Part shown: piece after piece, positions 16,408-25,851 of the stretch | Position numbering within the stretch: position 1 is the stretch's first letter | Layout of the letters: every line of letters starts with the position of its first letter | Notes under the pieces: generated by a model | The model's input: the letters and a program-made list of their open reading frames with translations, nothing else | What the model was told of the DNA's origin: nothing | Database searches by the model: none | Made by a program: the position numbers and the translations under genes | Assembly (NCBI GenBank): GCA_963699805.1 | Contig: CAVOVH010000009.1 | Location: forward strand, 1-64,000 | DNA from: JAGTVG01 sp963699805 | GTDB lineage: Bacteria > Bacteroidota > Bacteroidia > Cytophagales > Cyclobacteriaceae | DNA: 64,000 nt | Reading direction: 5' to 3'

Positions 16408-16475
16408 TGAAAATAAGGGTAAAAATAATTAAAATACATTTCTTTCGTATATTACTTTAGAAAGGACCTGATCCA

Positions 16476-19400
16476 TTGAGGAAACACAGCTTATTCAAAT
16501 TAATGATTTGGGGATCTTACCGCAGAACTTTCCTGAAGGTATTGATCGTAATTATCCTGTTTGTGATCACGTTGATGGTGGGCATTACAACCGCACTACA
16601 ATTCCCTTCGGTTCAGACAAAAGTATCCTCCTATCTTTCCAGCTATCTTTCGAAAAAAATTGGTGTCCCCATCTCCATCGGTTATGTATATATTTACTGG
16701 TTTGGAAATATCCAGTTTAAGGATGTGATGATCCGCGATACGGAAAATGAAGTGCTGATCGCAGCAAAAAAGATCAGGGCAAATTTTAATCTCAAATCCC
16801 TGATACAGGGCAATCAGGTCACCCTTGAAAAAGCACTGGTAGAAGACGCCCAGGTACAACTCATCCGCAACGCGCCCGGTGATGCCTTTAATATCAACGT
16901 ATTTGTGGAAGGGATTAGAAAATTATCTGGTGCGGAAAAGCCTGATTCCCTGAAAGGTACTTTCAGGATTAAAAACATCCATCTGATCAATTCTACCTTT
17001 ACCCTTTCTGATCCGGGTAAGGACACGATAGAGAATAAATTTAATCACAATCAGTTCAAACTTCTTAAGATCAATGCCATTGCAGAAAACCTGCAATCCA
17101 GGGGGAAAAATTTCCAGATCCACATCAATGACCTGACCTGCATTGATTCAGCTACACAATTCAACGTCCATAAACTTTCGGGATTCTACCAGATCACCAA
17201 TAATTCCATGGTCTTCCGGACCTTCAACCTGGATGCCGGAGATAGTCACCTGGAAGCTTCCATGGTATTTCAGTTCGACAGCATCCAGCAGATGAAGGCC
17301 TTTACTGATAGTGTGATCATCATAGCAGACATCAAGGAATCTAACATCCACACGCGGGACCTTGGGAATTTTGCTGAAAGCTTCAAAAAATACAATGCCC
17401 GCTTCCGGCTGGATGGCTTCTTTTCAGGAGCCGTAAGCCGGTTTGAGGTCAAAAACTTTAACCTGGCACTGGGCACTGTGAGCCGGATCCGCGGATCGGT
17501 GAATATGGACGGGCTTCCGGATTTTCAAAATACTTTTATTGACCTCAAAATTGACAATTCGATCCTTTTTCCTGAAGATCTCAAACCCTATGTAAATGAT
17601 TACATTATCAGGAGCATGAGTAAATTCGGAACCTCCAGTTTTAATGGAAGGTTTATCGGATTCCCGGTCGATTTTGTGTCCGATGCCATCTTTTATACCC
17701 AGATCGGTACGATCGACAGTGATATAAACCTGAAGGTGAATAAAGAAGATAACGTCCCCAGCTATTCCGGGAGCCTGGCAGTCAAGAACCTCGATCTGGG
17801 TACTTTTCTCGATCGACAGGATGTCTATCAATCTCTTGATCTGAATGGAACAATCAAAGGAAAAGGTCTTTATAAATCGGATGCTGATTTTTATCTGGAT
17901 GCAGCCATTGATAACATCGGCATCATGGGCTACAACTATCAGAACATCGTTACCGACGGTAGATTTGCCAGCCAGATATTTAACGGCTACCTGAGTATAA
18001 ATGACCCCAATCTCCAGTTTGAACTGAACGGTACCATCGACCTCACAAAAGATAATGAAATGATCAATTTCGTAGCCGTACTGGATACTGCCCTGCTTCA
18101 GAACCTGAATCTTTCAAAAAAACCTGCCTCCCTGTCCACAATCATCAATATCAATTTGGAAGGTATTAACGTAAATAACACGACCGGACAGATCCATGCC
18201 AGCAAATCTTATGTATCATACGATGGAAGGTCAGCTGAAATCAATAACCTCAAAATGATTTCAGAACATGAAGACGGATATAATTACCTGGAACTTTCAT
18301 CCGATAATATGGACCTCCACATGTCCGGAAAATATGTGTTGACAGAGGTGATCGGTGATTTGAGCAGGGTTGTAAAAGAATATTTACTGATTGCTCAGAA
18401 TGACAGGGATTCCATATCCTCTTATTTTTCAAAGTCCAAATTGGAGAAGAAGACTGAATATGATATTGAATACAATATTTCACTTGTCAATATCAATTCA
18501 TTTGCTCAACTGTTCATCCCGGATTTCTATGTGGCTAAAAATACACAGATATCAGGCTATCTGAAAGGCGGCCCTGTTTCACAAATTGCTATTGATTCCG
18601 ACATGGATACCCTTATTTACAAAAACTATCATTTCATTGACAATCATCTCGATCTTTCAACCACCAAAATGAATGATACTTCAATGGTAAACCTGCAATT
18701 GAATGTAAGATCAGCCAGCCAATTTACAGAGAATGGCAATGAAAGTGAAAATGCATTCCTGACTGCCAATTGGATGAATCAACATGTGGATCTGGCTTTT
18801 AATATTGAGCAGGAAACTCAAAATAACAAGGCGAACATCCAGGCCTATGTGGATTTTGATACACTCTTTACCAGGGTCAGATTTGAAGCGGCCGATTTGA
18901 CCGTACTGGGAGATGGCTGGAATTTTTCTGAAAACAATCAAATCCTGATCCAGCCTAAAAATTATCTCTTTTCAGATTTCAAACTCTCCAGTGAAAACCA
19001 GCAGATTGAGTTCACCGGGAATATTTCCGTTGACACAACAAAAATTTTTAAAACCAACATTTCCAATTTTCAGGTTGAAAATATTAATCCCTTGCTGCCA
19101 CGTGAATTTTCGGGCATCCTGGATGGTTATGTGACCATTGAAAGGTTTTTTAAAAACCCGATCATTAACAGCGAAATCGTTATTGACAGCCTGGTTTTTG
19201 AGAATTTTGATGTAGGCGATGTATTTGCGACGAGTCAATGGGATATCCGTGGAAACCGGATGAACATAGGACTGGAAGTATTTGATGAAAATAATAAAAA
19301 ACTCATTGATGTGGGAGGAAATTATTACCCTTTTAAAGAAACCGACAAACTTGATCTCACCGCTCATTTCACCGATGCCAATCTCAACCTGATCGAACCT

Positions 19401-21110
19401 TTTTATGAAAATCTTATTTCAGATCTCAAAGGAAAAACGCAGGGAGAATTTAAAATTACTGGTACACTTCGGGAACCTGTGTTGAACGGCGAAGGTTATG
19501 TGAACCAGGGAATGATTACGATTGACTACCTCAAAACAAATTATGAATTCGAAGGCAAGGTCATATTCACGAAGGATGAGATCGGAGTCAGGAACATGGT
19601 AATGAAGGATAAATTCAATAATACCGGAACCTTGAATGGAGGTATTTTTCACGATTATTTCAGAAATGTGCGTTTTAATATCCGGGGAGAATTCAACAAA
19701 TTACTGGTTCTAAATACGACCGTCCGGGATAATGACCTGTATTATGGCACCGCATTCGGGAGCGGTAACCTAAGAATTACCGGCCAGGAAAAGAATATCA
19801 ATATAGACATCAATGCCGTAACAGAAACCGGCACAAGGTTTTACATTCCACTGAATGGTACAAGCGAGATCACCCAGGAAAATTTCATTCAGTTCGAGGA
19901 TTTTAGGGATCAGCAGAAAATGAATCTGAAAGCGGAAACAAAAGTAATGAAGCTTCAGGGCATCAAACTTAATTTCGATCTGGAAGTGACTCCGGAGACC
20001 TATGCAGAGATCATATTTGATCAGATTGCAGGAGATATCATCCGGGGTCGTGGAAATGGACAGTTGAGCATGACCATCGATACCCAGGGAGAGTTTAACA
20101 TGTTCGGAGATTTTGTTTTCGAAAATGGTGGATATAATTTCACCCTTTACAATGTCATCAACAAGGAATTTGTTATTGAACCGGAAAGCAGAATAATCTG
20201 GTCAGGCGATCCCTACGGTGCACAACTTGACCTGGTGGCCACCTACCGGCAGGTGGCTTCGTTGTCTCCCTTGTTTATAAACCAGGACAGCTCCTTTTAT
20301 CAGAACCCTGAAGTCAAAAGAAAATATCCGGCCGAAGTGGAGTTGCAGTTGAAAGGACCCTTAATGACGCCTGAAATTAACTTTGACATTGATATCCAGG
20401 ATTATCCACACACTGTGGTGATCGATGGGGTAAATTTTGAGACCACCGTAGCCGCATTCCGGTCCAAAATACATGCCGATGAACAGGAGTTAAAAAGGCA
20501 GGTTTTTAGTCTCATTATTTTGCGAAAATTTGCCGAAGAAGGATCCTTTAGCGTAGGTACCTCTTTCGGCAACAGTGTAAGTGAGTTTGTTTCCAACCAG
20601 TTGAGTTACTGGATCACCCAGCTGGATGAGAACCTTGAAATTGATCTTGACCTGGGCACCCTGGATCAGAACGCATTCAATACTTTTCAATACCGGCTTT
20701 CTTATTCTTTTAATGAAGGAAGATTGCGGGTGACCCGGGCAGGCAATATAACCAATGAAGATGCCAACGATGTATCCAATATCATCGGTGACTGGACCAT
20801 CGAGTACCTGCTGACTGAAGATGGTCAATTAAAGGCAAAAATGTACAACCGCTTCAATTACAATAATCTTTACGGCACCACGCAAAGAAATACAACCGCT
20901 ACTGCTGGTTTCAGCATCCAGTATACCAAAAGTTTTGATAACCTGACAGAACTTTTTAGAAACAATAAAAAGAAAAAAAGCAGATCCAGGGATGAAAATT
21001 ACCAGGAGTACGATGAAGGATTGATTCCAAGCAAGGATGAAACGGATATTAAAAAAATGGAGGAAGATTATCAGGAGCCTCAGGCCGATCCAAAAACTGG
21101 ATCGGAATAA
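16476..21110 (+). CDS. tamB: TamB-like outer-membrane assembly/lipid-transfer protein
   Basis: 1544 aa. One N-terminal membrane helix (about 17-39, TFLKVLIVIILFVITLMVG) is followed by a very long beta-rich periplasmic region and a C-terminal DUF490/TamB domain (about 1100-1480), which ends in strands such as FNTFQYRLSYSFNEGRLRVTR and a lysine-rich tail. AsmA/TamB proteins bridge the inner and outer membranes and move phospholipid or help barrel insertion. The frame opens with TTG at 16476; the ATG at 16503 is an alternative that still keeps the membrane helix. It is divergent from tsaD and 47 bp before the photolyase start. Confidence 0.92.
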   Translation: MRKHSLFKLMIWGSYRRTFLKVLIVIILFVITLMVGITTALQFPSVQTKVSSYLSSYLSKKIGVPISIGYVYIYWFGNIQFKDVMIRDTENEVLIAAKKIRANFNLKSLIQGNQVTLEKALVEDAQVQLIRNAPGDAFNINVFVEGIRKLSGAEKPDSLKGTFRIKNIHLINSTFTLSDPGKDTIENKFNHNQFKLLKINAIAENLQSRGKNFQIHINDLTCIDSATQFNVHKLSGFYQITNNSMVFRTFNLDAGDSHLEASMVFQFDSIQQMKAFTDSVIIIADIKESNIHTRDLGNFAESFKKYNARFRLDGFFSGAVSRFEVKNFNLALGTVSRIRGSVNMDGLPDFQNTFIDLKIDNSILFPEDLKPYVNDYIIRSMSKFGTSSFNGRFIGFPVDFVSDAIFYTQIGTIDSDINLKVNKEDNVPSYSGSLAVKNLDLGTFLDRQDVYQSLDLNGTIKGKGLYKSDADFYLDAAIDNIGIMGYNYQNIVTDGRFASQIFNGYLSINDPNLQFELNGTIDLTKDNEMINFVAVLDTALLQNLNLSKKPASLSTIININLEGINVNNTTGQIHASKSYVSYDGRSAEINNLKMISEHEDGYNYLELSSDNMDLHMSGKYVLTEVIGDLSRVVKEYLLIAQNDRDSISSYFSKSKLEKKTEYDIEYNISLVNINSFAQLFIPDFYVAKNTQISGYLKGGPVSQIAIDSDMDTLIYKNYHFIDNHLDLSTTKMNDTSMVNLQLNVRSASQFTENGNESENAFLTANWMNQHVDLAFNIEQETQNNKANIQAYVDFDTLFTRVRFEAADLTVLGDGWNFSENNQILIQPKNYLFSDFKLSSENQQIEFTGNISVDTTKIFKTNISNFQVENINPLLPREFSGILDGYVTIERFFKNPIINSEIVIDSLVFENFDVGDVFATSQWDIRGNRMNIGLEVFDENNKKLIDVGGNYYPFKETDKLDLTAHFTDANLNLIEPFYENLISDLKGKTQGEFKITGTLREPVLNGEGYVNQGMITIDYLKTNYEFEGKVIFTKDEIGVRNMVMKDKFNNTGTLNGGIFHDYFRNVRFNIRGEFNKLLVLNTTVRDNDLYYGTAFGSGNLRITGQEKNINIDINAVTETGTRFYIPLNGTSEITQENFIQFEDFRDQQKMNLKAETKVMKLQGIKLNFDLEVTPETYAEIIFDQIAGDIIRGRGNGQLSMTIDTQGEFNMFGDFVFENGGYNFTLYNVINKEFVIEPESRIIWSGDPYGAQLDLVATYRQVASLSPLFINQDSSFYQNPEVKRKYPAEVELQLKGPLMTPEINFDIDIQDYPHTVVIDGVNFETTVAAFRSKIHADEQELKRQVFSLIILRKFAEEGSFSVGTSFGNSVSEFVSNQLSYWITQLDENLEIDLDLGTLDQNAFNTFQYRLSYSFNEGRLRVTRAGNITNEDANDVSNIIGDWTIEYLLTEDGQLKAKMYNRFNYNNLYGTTQRNTTATAGFSIQYTKSFDNLTELFRNNKKKKSRSRDENYQEYDEGLIPSKDETDIKKMEEDYQEPQADPKTGSE

Positions 21111-21157
21111 ATCCGAACATTTTGATCGGACCTTTGTTCTTACAAGAAAAACCCTTA

Positions 21158-22471
21158 ATGGATACACCAATTCCCGGTAAAATAAATATATTCTGGTTCC
21201 GTCGAGACCTGCGACTTCACGACAACACAGGCCTTTACCATGCGTTGAAAGCCGGCCTCCCCCTCTTGCCTGTATTTATATTCGATACGGAAATACTGGA
21301 GAAACTGGAAGATAAAAACGATGCACGTGTCATGTTCCTTCATGATGAAATCAACAGGATCCATGAATCATTGAGGAAAATCAAATCAGGATTCCTCGTA
21401 ATAAATGGCAAGCCGCTGGATGTATTCAATAATCTGATCGAAAAATATAAGGTAAATACTGTTTTCTGCAATCATGACTATGAACCCTATGCGAAAAAGA
21501 GGGATGATAAAGTAAAAGATTTGCTGAAAGAACGGGCGGTCGAATTTAAATCATTTAAAGACCAGGTAATTTTTGAGAAAGATGAAATTTTGTCCAGCCT
21601 GGGGGAACCCTATAAGGTATTTACTCCTTACAAAAATGCCTGGCTATCAAAGTTCAACGATCAACATGCCGAATCCCTGTTTTTGGGGAAATTATTACCA
21701 GGAAAGTTCATGTCCGGTCCGGAAAAAATCCCGTCCCTTGAGGATATCGGATTCAGAAGGTCGGTAATTACCATACCTCCCCGGGATTTAGACCTGAATA
21801 TAATCAGGTCCTATCATGAAAACCGTGATTTCCCGGCCCTGAATGGGACCACACGACTGGGCATTCACCTTCGACATGGAACCATAAGTATTCGTGAAGC
21901 GGTCAGGATCGCTAAAAAATACAATCAGGTATGGCTCAACGAATTGATCTGGCGCGAATTTTATATGATGATCCTGCATCATTTTCCAGAGGTGGTAAAC
22001 CGATCCTTCAAACCCCGTTACGACTGGGTCCCGTGGGCTAACCAGGAAGGGGATTTTGAACGATGGTGTGAAGGCCGGACTGGATATCCCATCGTTGATG
22101 CAGGCATGCGGCAGTTAAACAAAACTGGATACATGCATAACCGGGTGAGGATGATCGCTGCCTCCTTTTTGTCAAAACATCTTCTGATTGACTGGAGATG
22201 GGGAGAATCCTATTTTGCCAGGAAACTCCTGGATTATGAGCTTGCTTCAAACAATGGGGGCTGGCAATGGGCAGCCGGAACAGGAACTGATGCCCAACCC
22301 TATTTCAGGATATTTAATCCGGCTTCACAAACCACAAAATTTGACCCGGAATTCAGGTACATAAAAAAATGGATTCCTGAATTTAATACCAAAAAGTACC
22401 CAAAGCCGATCATTGATCATACCTTTGCCCGTAAAAGAGCGATTGACACGTATAAAAAAGCTTTAAACTGA
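21158..22471 (+). CDS. phr: Deoxyribodipyrimidine photolyase / cryptochrome family
   Basis: About 437 aa from the ATG at 21158 (MDTPIPGKINIFWFRRDLRL); the longer frame from 21122 adds 12 poorly supported residues. The N-terminal photolyase domain carries FWFRRDLRLHDN. The C-terminal FAD-binding domain shows LIWREFYMMIL, GYPIVDAGMRQL, MHNRVRMIAASFL, and LASNNGGWQWAAGTG then DAQPYFRIFNP, all class I CPD-photolyase marks. It uses blue light to split cyclobutane pyrimidine dimers. A cryptochrome sensor role cannot be excluded, but the TGTDAQPYFRIFNP region is intact, as in repair enzymes. It is followed after 2 bp by the DUF2027-Smr gene. Confidence 0.93.
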   Translation: MDTPIPGKINIFWFRRDLRLHDNTGLYHALKAGLPLLPVFIFDTEILEKLEDKNDARVMFLHDEINRIHESLRKIKSGFLVINGKPLDVFNNLIEKYKVNTVFCNHDYEPYAKKRDDKVKDLLKERAVEFKSFKDQVIFEKDEILSSLGEPYKVFTPYKNAWLSKFNDQHAESLFLGKLLPGKFMSGPEKIPSLEDIGFRRSVITIPPRDLDLNIIRSYHENRDFPALNGTTRLGIHLRHGTISIREAVRIAKKYNQVWLNELIWREFYMMILHHFPEVVNRSFKPRYDWVPWANQEGDFERWCEGRTGYPIVDAGMRQLNKTGYMHNRVRMIAASFLSKHLLIDWRWGESYFARKLLDYELASNNGGWQWAAGTGTDAQPYFRIFNPASQTTKFDPEFRYIKKWIPEFNTKKYPKPIIDHTFARKRAIDTYKKALN

Positions 22472-22473
22472 AA

Positions 22474-23433
22474 ATGGATATTGGAGACAGGGTACGGTTG
22501 CTTCATGGAAAAGAGGAAGGAATCGTCCGCAGATTTATCGATACGAAAACCGTTGAAGTGGAAATCGAAGAGGGTTTCTTGATCCCGGTACTTAGAAATG
22601 AACTGGTTACCATTGATCGGGAGGAAACAGACAGATTTAAATCTGAAAGAAAATCGGTGGCAATTGAATCTTCTTATGAAAAAGCAGGACTTCCTGAGAG
22701 ATCCCCAGAGGTTTTCCTGGCAATTGAAATAAAAAATACCAATGTGGACCTCTGGCTGATCAACCAGACAGAAAACATGCTTTTATTTACTGTACATGCA
22801 TTTTCAAAGGATCAGTACCGGGGATTGTCCCATGGTACCCTCAGAAAATATACCTATTCGAAAATCGATAGTTGGAACCTTAAGGAACAGGATCAATGGC
22901 CATTGCTTGTACTGGATATCATCTTCTTTCAGGAAAAGGGAACGGATCCGGGTTTGAAAATATCCAGGCGAATAGCCATTAAAAATTCACAATTAATGAA
23001 GAAAAAGGAAAAGGCCCCGTTACTAAATTTGGAGGCCACCCTGATCAGACTGACCGAGGATCCTAAACCCATAGATCCGGAATCTTTAAAAGAGGCTTTC
23101 TTTAAAGATAAGGATATCACGAAGAGCAGGAAAGATCAGCCTCAAAATGCGAGGGATGAAAGGGTCGACCTTCATGTTGAATCCCTGATGCATGATTCAC
23201 AGAGACTCAATAACGAGGATATCTTGAAAATGCAGATGGAACATTTTGAGAAAAAACTTGAAAACGCTGTTATCCATAACGTGCGATCCATCACATTCAT
23301 CCATGGCATTGGGAGCGGGACCCTTCGTAACAAGATCCATAAGTTCCTGAGCCAATACCCGCATATTAAATATTATGAAGATGCCCAGAAAGAAAAATTC
23401 GGGTATGGGGCCACAAAAGTTTTCCTTAAATAA
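22474..23433 (+). CDS. DUF2027 and Smr-domain protein
   Basis: 319 aa. Residues 1-60 make a small KOW/SH3-like barrel (MDIGDRVRLLHGKEEGIV). Residues about 75-200 match DUF2027, a beta domain specific to Bacteroidota. The C-terminal 85 residues are an Smr domain with VDLHVESLM, the FIHGIGSGTLRNKI motif (HGxGxGxLR) and a final GYGATKVFL strand. Smr domains are nicking endonucleases or RNA endonucleases; in MutS2 they act on branched DNA or collided ribosomes. There is no MutS ATPase here. It begins 2 bp after the photolyase stop, so the two genes are probably co-transcribed. Confidence 0.9.
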   Translation: MDIGDRVRLLHGKEEGIVRRFIDTKTVEVEIEEGFLIPVLRNELVTIDREETDRFKSERKSVAIESSYEKAGLPERSPEVFLAIEIKNTNVDLWLINQTENMLLFTVHAFSKDQYRGLSHGTLRKYTYSKIDSWNLKEQDQWPLLVLDIIFFQEKGTDPGLKISRRIAIKNSQLMKKKEKAPLLNLEATLIRLTEDPKPIDPESLKEAFFKDKDITKSRKDQPQNARDERVDLHVESLMHDSQRLNNEDILKMQMEHFEKKLENAVIHNVRSITFIHGIGSGTLRNKIHKFLSQYPHIKYYEDAQKEKFGYGATKVFLK

Positions 23434-23520
23434 GGAATTATCATTTGTTTTATTAATTTTAATGCAAGGTAATCAGACGATTATTTTGAAAACTTTTGCA
23501 CAACCTGAAAATCTTTGGAC

Positions 23521-23925
23521 ATGAACTTCAACTTCAGCGAATTAATGGAAAAAATTGCCAACGATATTGCTGGTCAATTTTCCGAGTATGACAAGAATAA
23601 ATCCGTCATCATTGTCCCGCTGCCTGATAACCGTTATCAGGCCGTTGTTGCGATTCTAAAACATAATGAAAAATATGATAAAACCGGAATCGAATTTTCT
23701 TCAAAAGTATGTCCGCTCAATAAGGACATTGATCTAAAAGAATTATTAATGGAAAATGCGAAGACCTGCTATGCGAAATTTGTAATCATTGATGAATACA
23801 TCAAAGTGGAAGGTTCAACATTTCTTGAAAACGTAAATGAAGGAGGACTGAAGGAAATCCTGTTCGAAGTGGCCAATACAGCAGATGAATGGGAATTTAA
23901 ATTCACCGGCATGGATGTTAATTGA
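23521..23925 (+). CDS. Conserved small protein, possibly YbjN-like
   Basis: 134 aa from the ATG at 23521; the frame is also open from a TTG at 23515. No signal peptide, no transmembrane segment. The order of strands and helices (VIIVPLPDNRYQAVVAILK, then KFVIIDEYIKVEGSTFLENV, then a helical EILFEVANTADEWE end) is reminiscent of the YbjN/type III chaperone-like fold, but this is a weak resemblance by eye. It sits just before the RNase P RNA gene. Function unknown; probably cytoplasmic. Confidence 0.7.
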   Translation: MNFNFSELMEKIANDIAGQFSEYDKNKSVIIVPLPDNRYQAVVAILKHNEKYDKTGIEFSSKVCPLNKDIDLKELLMENAKTCYAKFVIIDEYIKVEGSTFLENVNEGGLKEILFEVANTADEWEFKFTGMDVN

Positions 23926-23974
23926 TCCTGCTCAAAGAATTAGCGTTTTTCTAAACACAAATCAATAATCTTCG

Positions 23975-23982
23975 TAATTTTG
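23975..23982 (+). promoter_or_regulatory. -7 promoter element of the RNase P RNA gene
   Basis: TAATTTTG fits the Bacteroidota -7 consensus TAnnTTTG exactly and ends 4-5 bp before the predicted 5' end of the RNase P RNA. The -33 region is only weakly TTTG-like. Confidence 0.55.
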
Positions 23983-23986
23983 AGAG

Positions 23987-24426
23987 AAATGCAGGCTGTC
24001 TTATCGCCCTGTCAAAAGCGGGGAGGAAAGTCCGGGCAGCAGAGAGCACCGTACTTCCTAACAGGAAGGTCCCGCCAAGTAGTCTATTTATTATACTGCC
24101 AAGCGGGAACAGAAAGTGCCACAGAAAATATACCGCCCTGAAGTATACTCGCCTGCTGCAAGCAGGTCTATATAACTTCAGGGTAAGGGTGAAAAGGTGA
24201 GGTAAGAGCTCACCGCCCCGGTGGTGACACCGGGGGCAGGGTAAACCTTATGGGCTGAAAGACCAAATAAATTCTGCCTCTCGCCTTGCGGGAAAGAGTT
24301 GCTCGCTCAATCTTTTGAGGGTAGAATGGGTAGGTCGATTGATCCCGGTGGTGACATCGGGACCAGATAAATGATAAGAATCCCGCCGGTGGCGGGACAC
24401 AGAACCCGGCTTACAGGCCTGCATTT
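23987..24426 (+). ncRNA. rnpB: RNase P RNA (class A)
   Basis: About 440 nt. It is the catalytic RNA that matures tRNA 5' ends. Visible conserved parts are GAGGAAAGTCCGGGC near the 5' end, ACAGAAA in the core, the AGGGTGAAAAGGTGAGGTAAG segment followed by AGCTCACCG, and near the 3' end ACAGAACCCGGCTTACAGG. The ends pair: AAATGCAGGC (23987-23996) with GCCTGCATTT (24417-24426), forming P1. Several hairpins in between are expanded, for example GATCCCGGTGGTGACATCGGGACC. It has its own -7 element just upstream and lies between a small conserved gene and the NtrC-like regulator gene. Confidence 0.96.
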
Positions 24427-24451
24427 CATATTTTTAAAATAACCTTACATC

Positions 24452-25609
24452 ATGCCGAAAATACTGATCATCGACGATGAAAAGAACATCCGGAACACAT
24501 TGAGAGAAATCCTGGAATATGAAAAATATGAAGTAGAGGAAGCTCCCGATGGGGAAAAGGGGATGGAAATGATCAATGAAAAGCAATATGATGTCGTGCT
24601 TTGTGATATCAAAATGCCGAAACTGGATGGGATCGAAGTGCTCGAAGAAATCATGAAATCCGGGATCGACATTCCATTTATCATGATATCGGCACATGGA
24701 ACCATCGAAACAGCAGTGGAGGCTACAAAAAAGGGAGCTTTTGATTTCATCGAAAAACCCCCTGACCTCAACCGGCTCCTCCTCAGCATTCGGAATGCAC
24801 TGGATCGATCGAACCTGGTAAATGAAACAAAAATCCTGAAAAAGAAAATTTCAAGGACCTACGATATCGTTGGAGAATCAGATGCCATCAGGCAGTTGAA
24901 GGAAACTATCCAGAAAGTGGCACCAACGGAAGCGCGTGTATTGATTACCGGAGAAAATGGGACAGGCAAGGAACTCGTGGCCAGATGGATCCATGAAAAA
25001 AGTACCCGGCATAAGAATGCCCTCGTAGAAGTGAACTGTGCAGCCATCCCGTCTGAATTGATTGAAAGTGAATTATTCGGGCATGAAAAAGGATCTTTCA
25101 CCTCTGCTGTCAAACAACGGATCGGAAAATTTGAACAGGCCAATGAGGGTACCCTTTTTCTTGACGAGATTGGAGATATGAGTCTGTCCGCTCAGGCTAA
25201 AGTGCTCAGGGCCCTGCAGGAAAACAAAATTACCCGGGTGGGTGGTGACAAAGACATCAAAGTGGATGTAAGGGTAGTGGCCGCTACTAACAAAGATCTT
25301 AAAAAGGAGATCAGTGAAAATAAATTCAGAGAAGACCTCTATCACCGTGTTGGCGTGATCATTCTGCACGTTCCGCCCCTGCGGGAAAGGAAAGACGATA
25401 TTCCGCTCCTGGTCGACCGGTTTCTGGAAGATATCGGTGCTGAATATGGCGCAAAGAAAAAATCCATTTCCAAAGAAGCCCTGGAGATCCTGAATGATTT
25501 CCAATGGACAGGAAATATCCGTGAACTGAGGAATGTGACAGAAAGGCTCGTTATAATGAGCGACAGGGAAATTACGCCAGAGGACGTCACTAAGTATGCC
25601 GCCCTTTGA
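24452..25609 (+). CDS. NtrC-family response regulator without DNA-binding domain
   Basis: 385 aa. Receiver domain 1-120 with acidic pocket D8/D9 and phospho-acceptor D52 (CDIKMP). AAA+ domain about 138-370: Walker A GENGTGKE (167-174), Walker B GTLFLDEIGDM, arginine finger region FREDLYHRV, sensor II GNIRELRN. The sigma-54 contact loop, normally GAFTGA, reads GSFTSA (214-219). The protein stops at about the end of the AAA+ C-subdomain and has no Fis-type helix-turn-helix, which in NtrC proteins adds 60-80 residues. It may act without specific DNA binding or not through sigma-54 in the usual way. No histidine kinase gene is adjacent. Confidence 0.9.
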   Translation: MPKILIIDDEKNIRNTLREILEYEKYEVEEAPDGEKGMEMINEKQYDVVLCDIKMPKLDGIEVLEEIMKSGIDIPFIMISAHGTIETAVEATKKGAFDFIEKPPDLNRLLLSIRNALDRSNLVNETKILKKKISRTYDIVGESDAIRQLKETIQKVAPTEARVLITGENGTGKELVARWIHEKSTRHKNALVEVNCAAIPSELIESELFGHEKGSFTSAVKQRIGKFEQANEGTLFLDEIGDMSLSAQAKVLRALQENKITRVGGDKDIKVDVRVVAATNKDLKKEISENKFREDLYHRVGVIILHVPPLRERKDDIPLLVDRFLEDIGAEYGAKKKSISKEALEILNDFQWTGNIRELRNVTERLVIMSDREITPEDVTKYAAL

Positions 25610-25631
25610 TATAGCTGCTTATGGTAATTTT

Positions 25632-25766
25632 TTAGACCCTTGTCTCGCTTTTACCCTGTTTCTGTGTATCGTTTTTAATGTATGTAGGACAAGTTTTCTG
25701 AGCACATGAAGATATTCCCAGGACGATCAGAGCAAGGAAAAAAGCTAAAATTCGTAATTTGTGCAT
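25632..25766 (-). CDS. Small lipoprotein (44 aa)
   Basis: A short frame below usual length cutoffs. It begins MHKLRILAFFLALIVLGISSC, a signal peptide with lipobox around residues 18-21 (cysteine at 21), followed by AQKTCPTYIKNDTQKQGK and a TAA stop at 25632-25634. The mature part would be only about 24 residues, lipidated and with a second cysteine. Many Bacteroidota carry tiny lipoproteins of the form CxQKxCPTY, so I think it is real. It converges on the NtrC-like regulator gene and is downstream of the LuxE-like gene start region on the opposite side. Function unknown. Confidence 0.65.
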   Translation of the reverse strand: MHKLRILAFFLALIVLGISSCAQKTCPTYIKNDTQKQGKSETRV

Positions 25767-25851
25767 AACATATCAATTTTATTACAGGCAAATATATATA
25801 ATCAAAACGCTTTTCAAAATAAAAAATTTGATTTTACACTTTATTTTTGAA

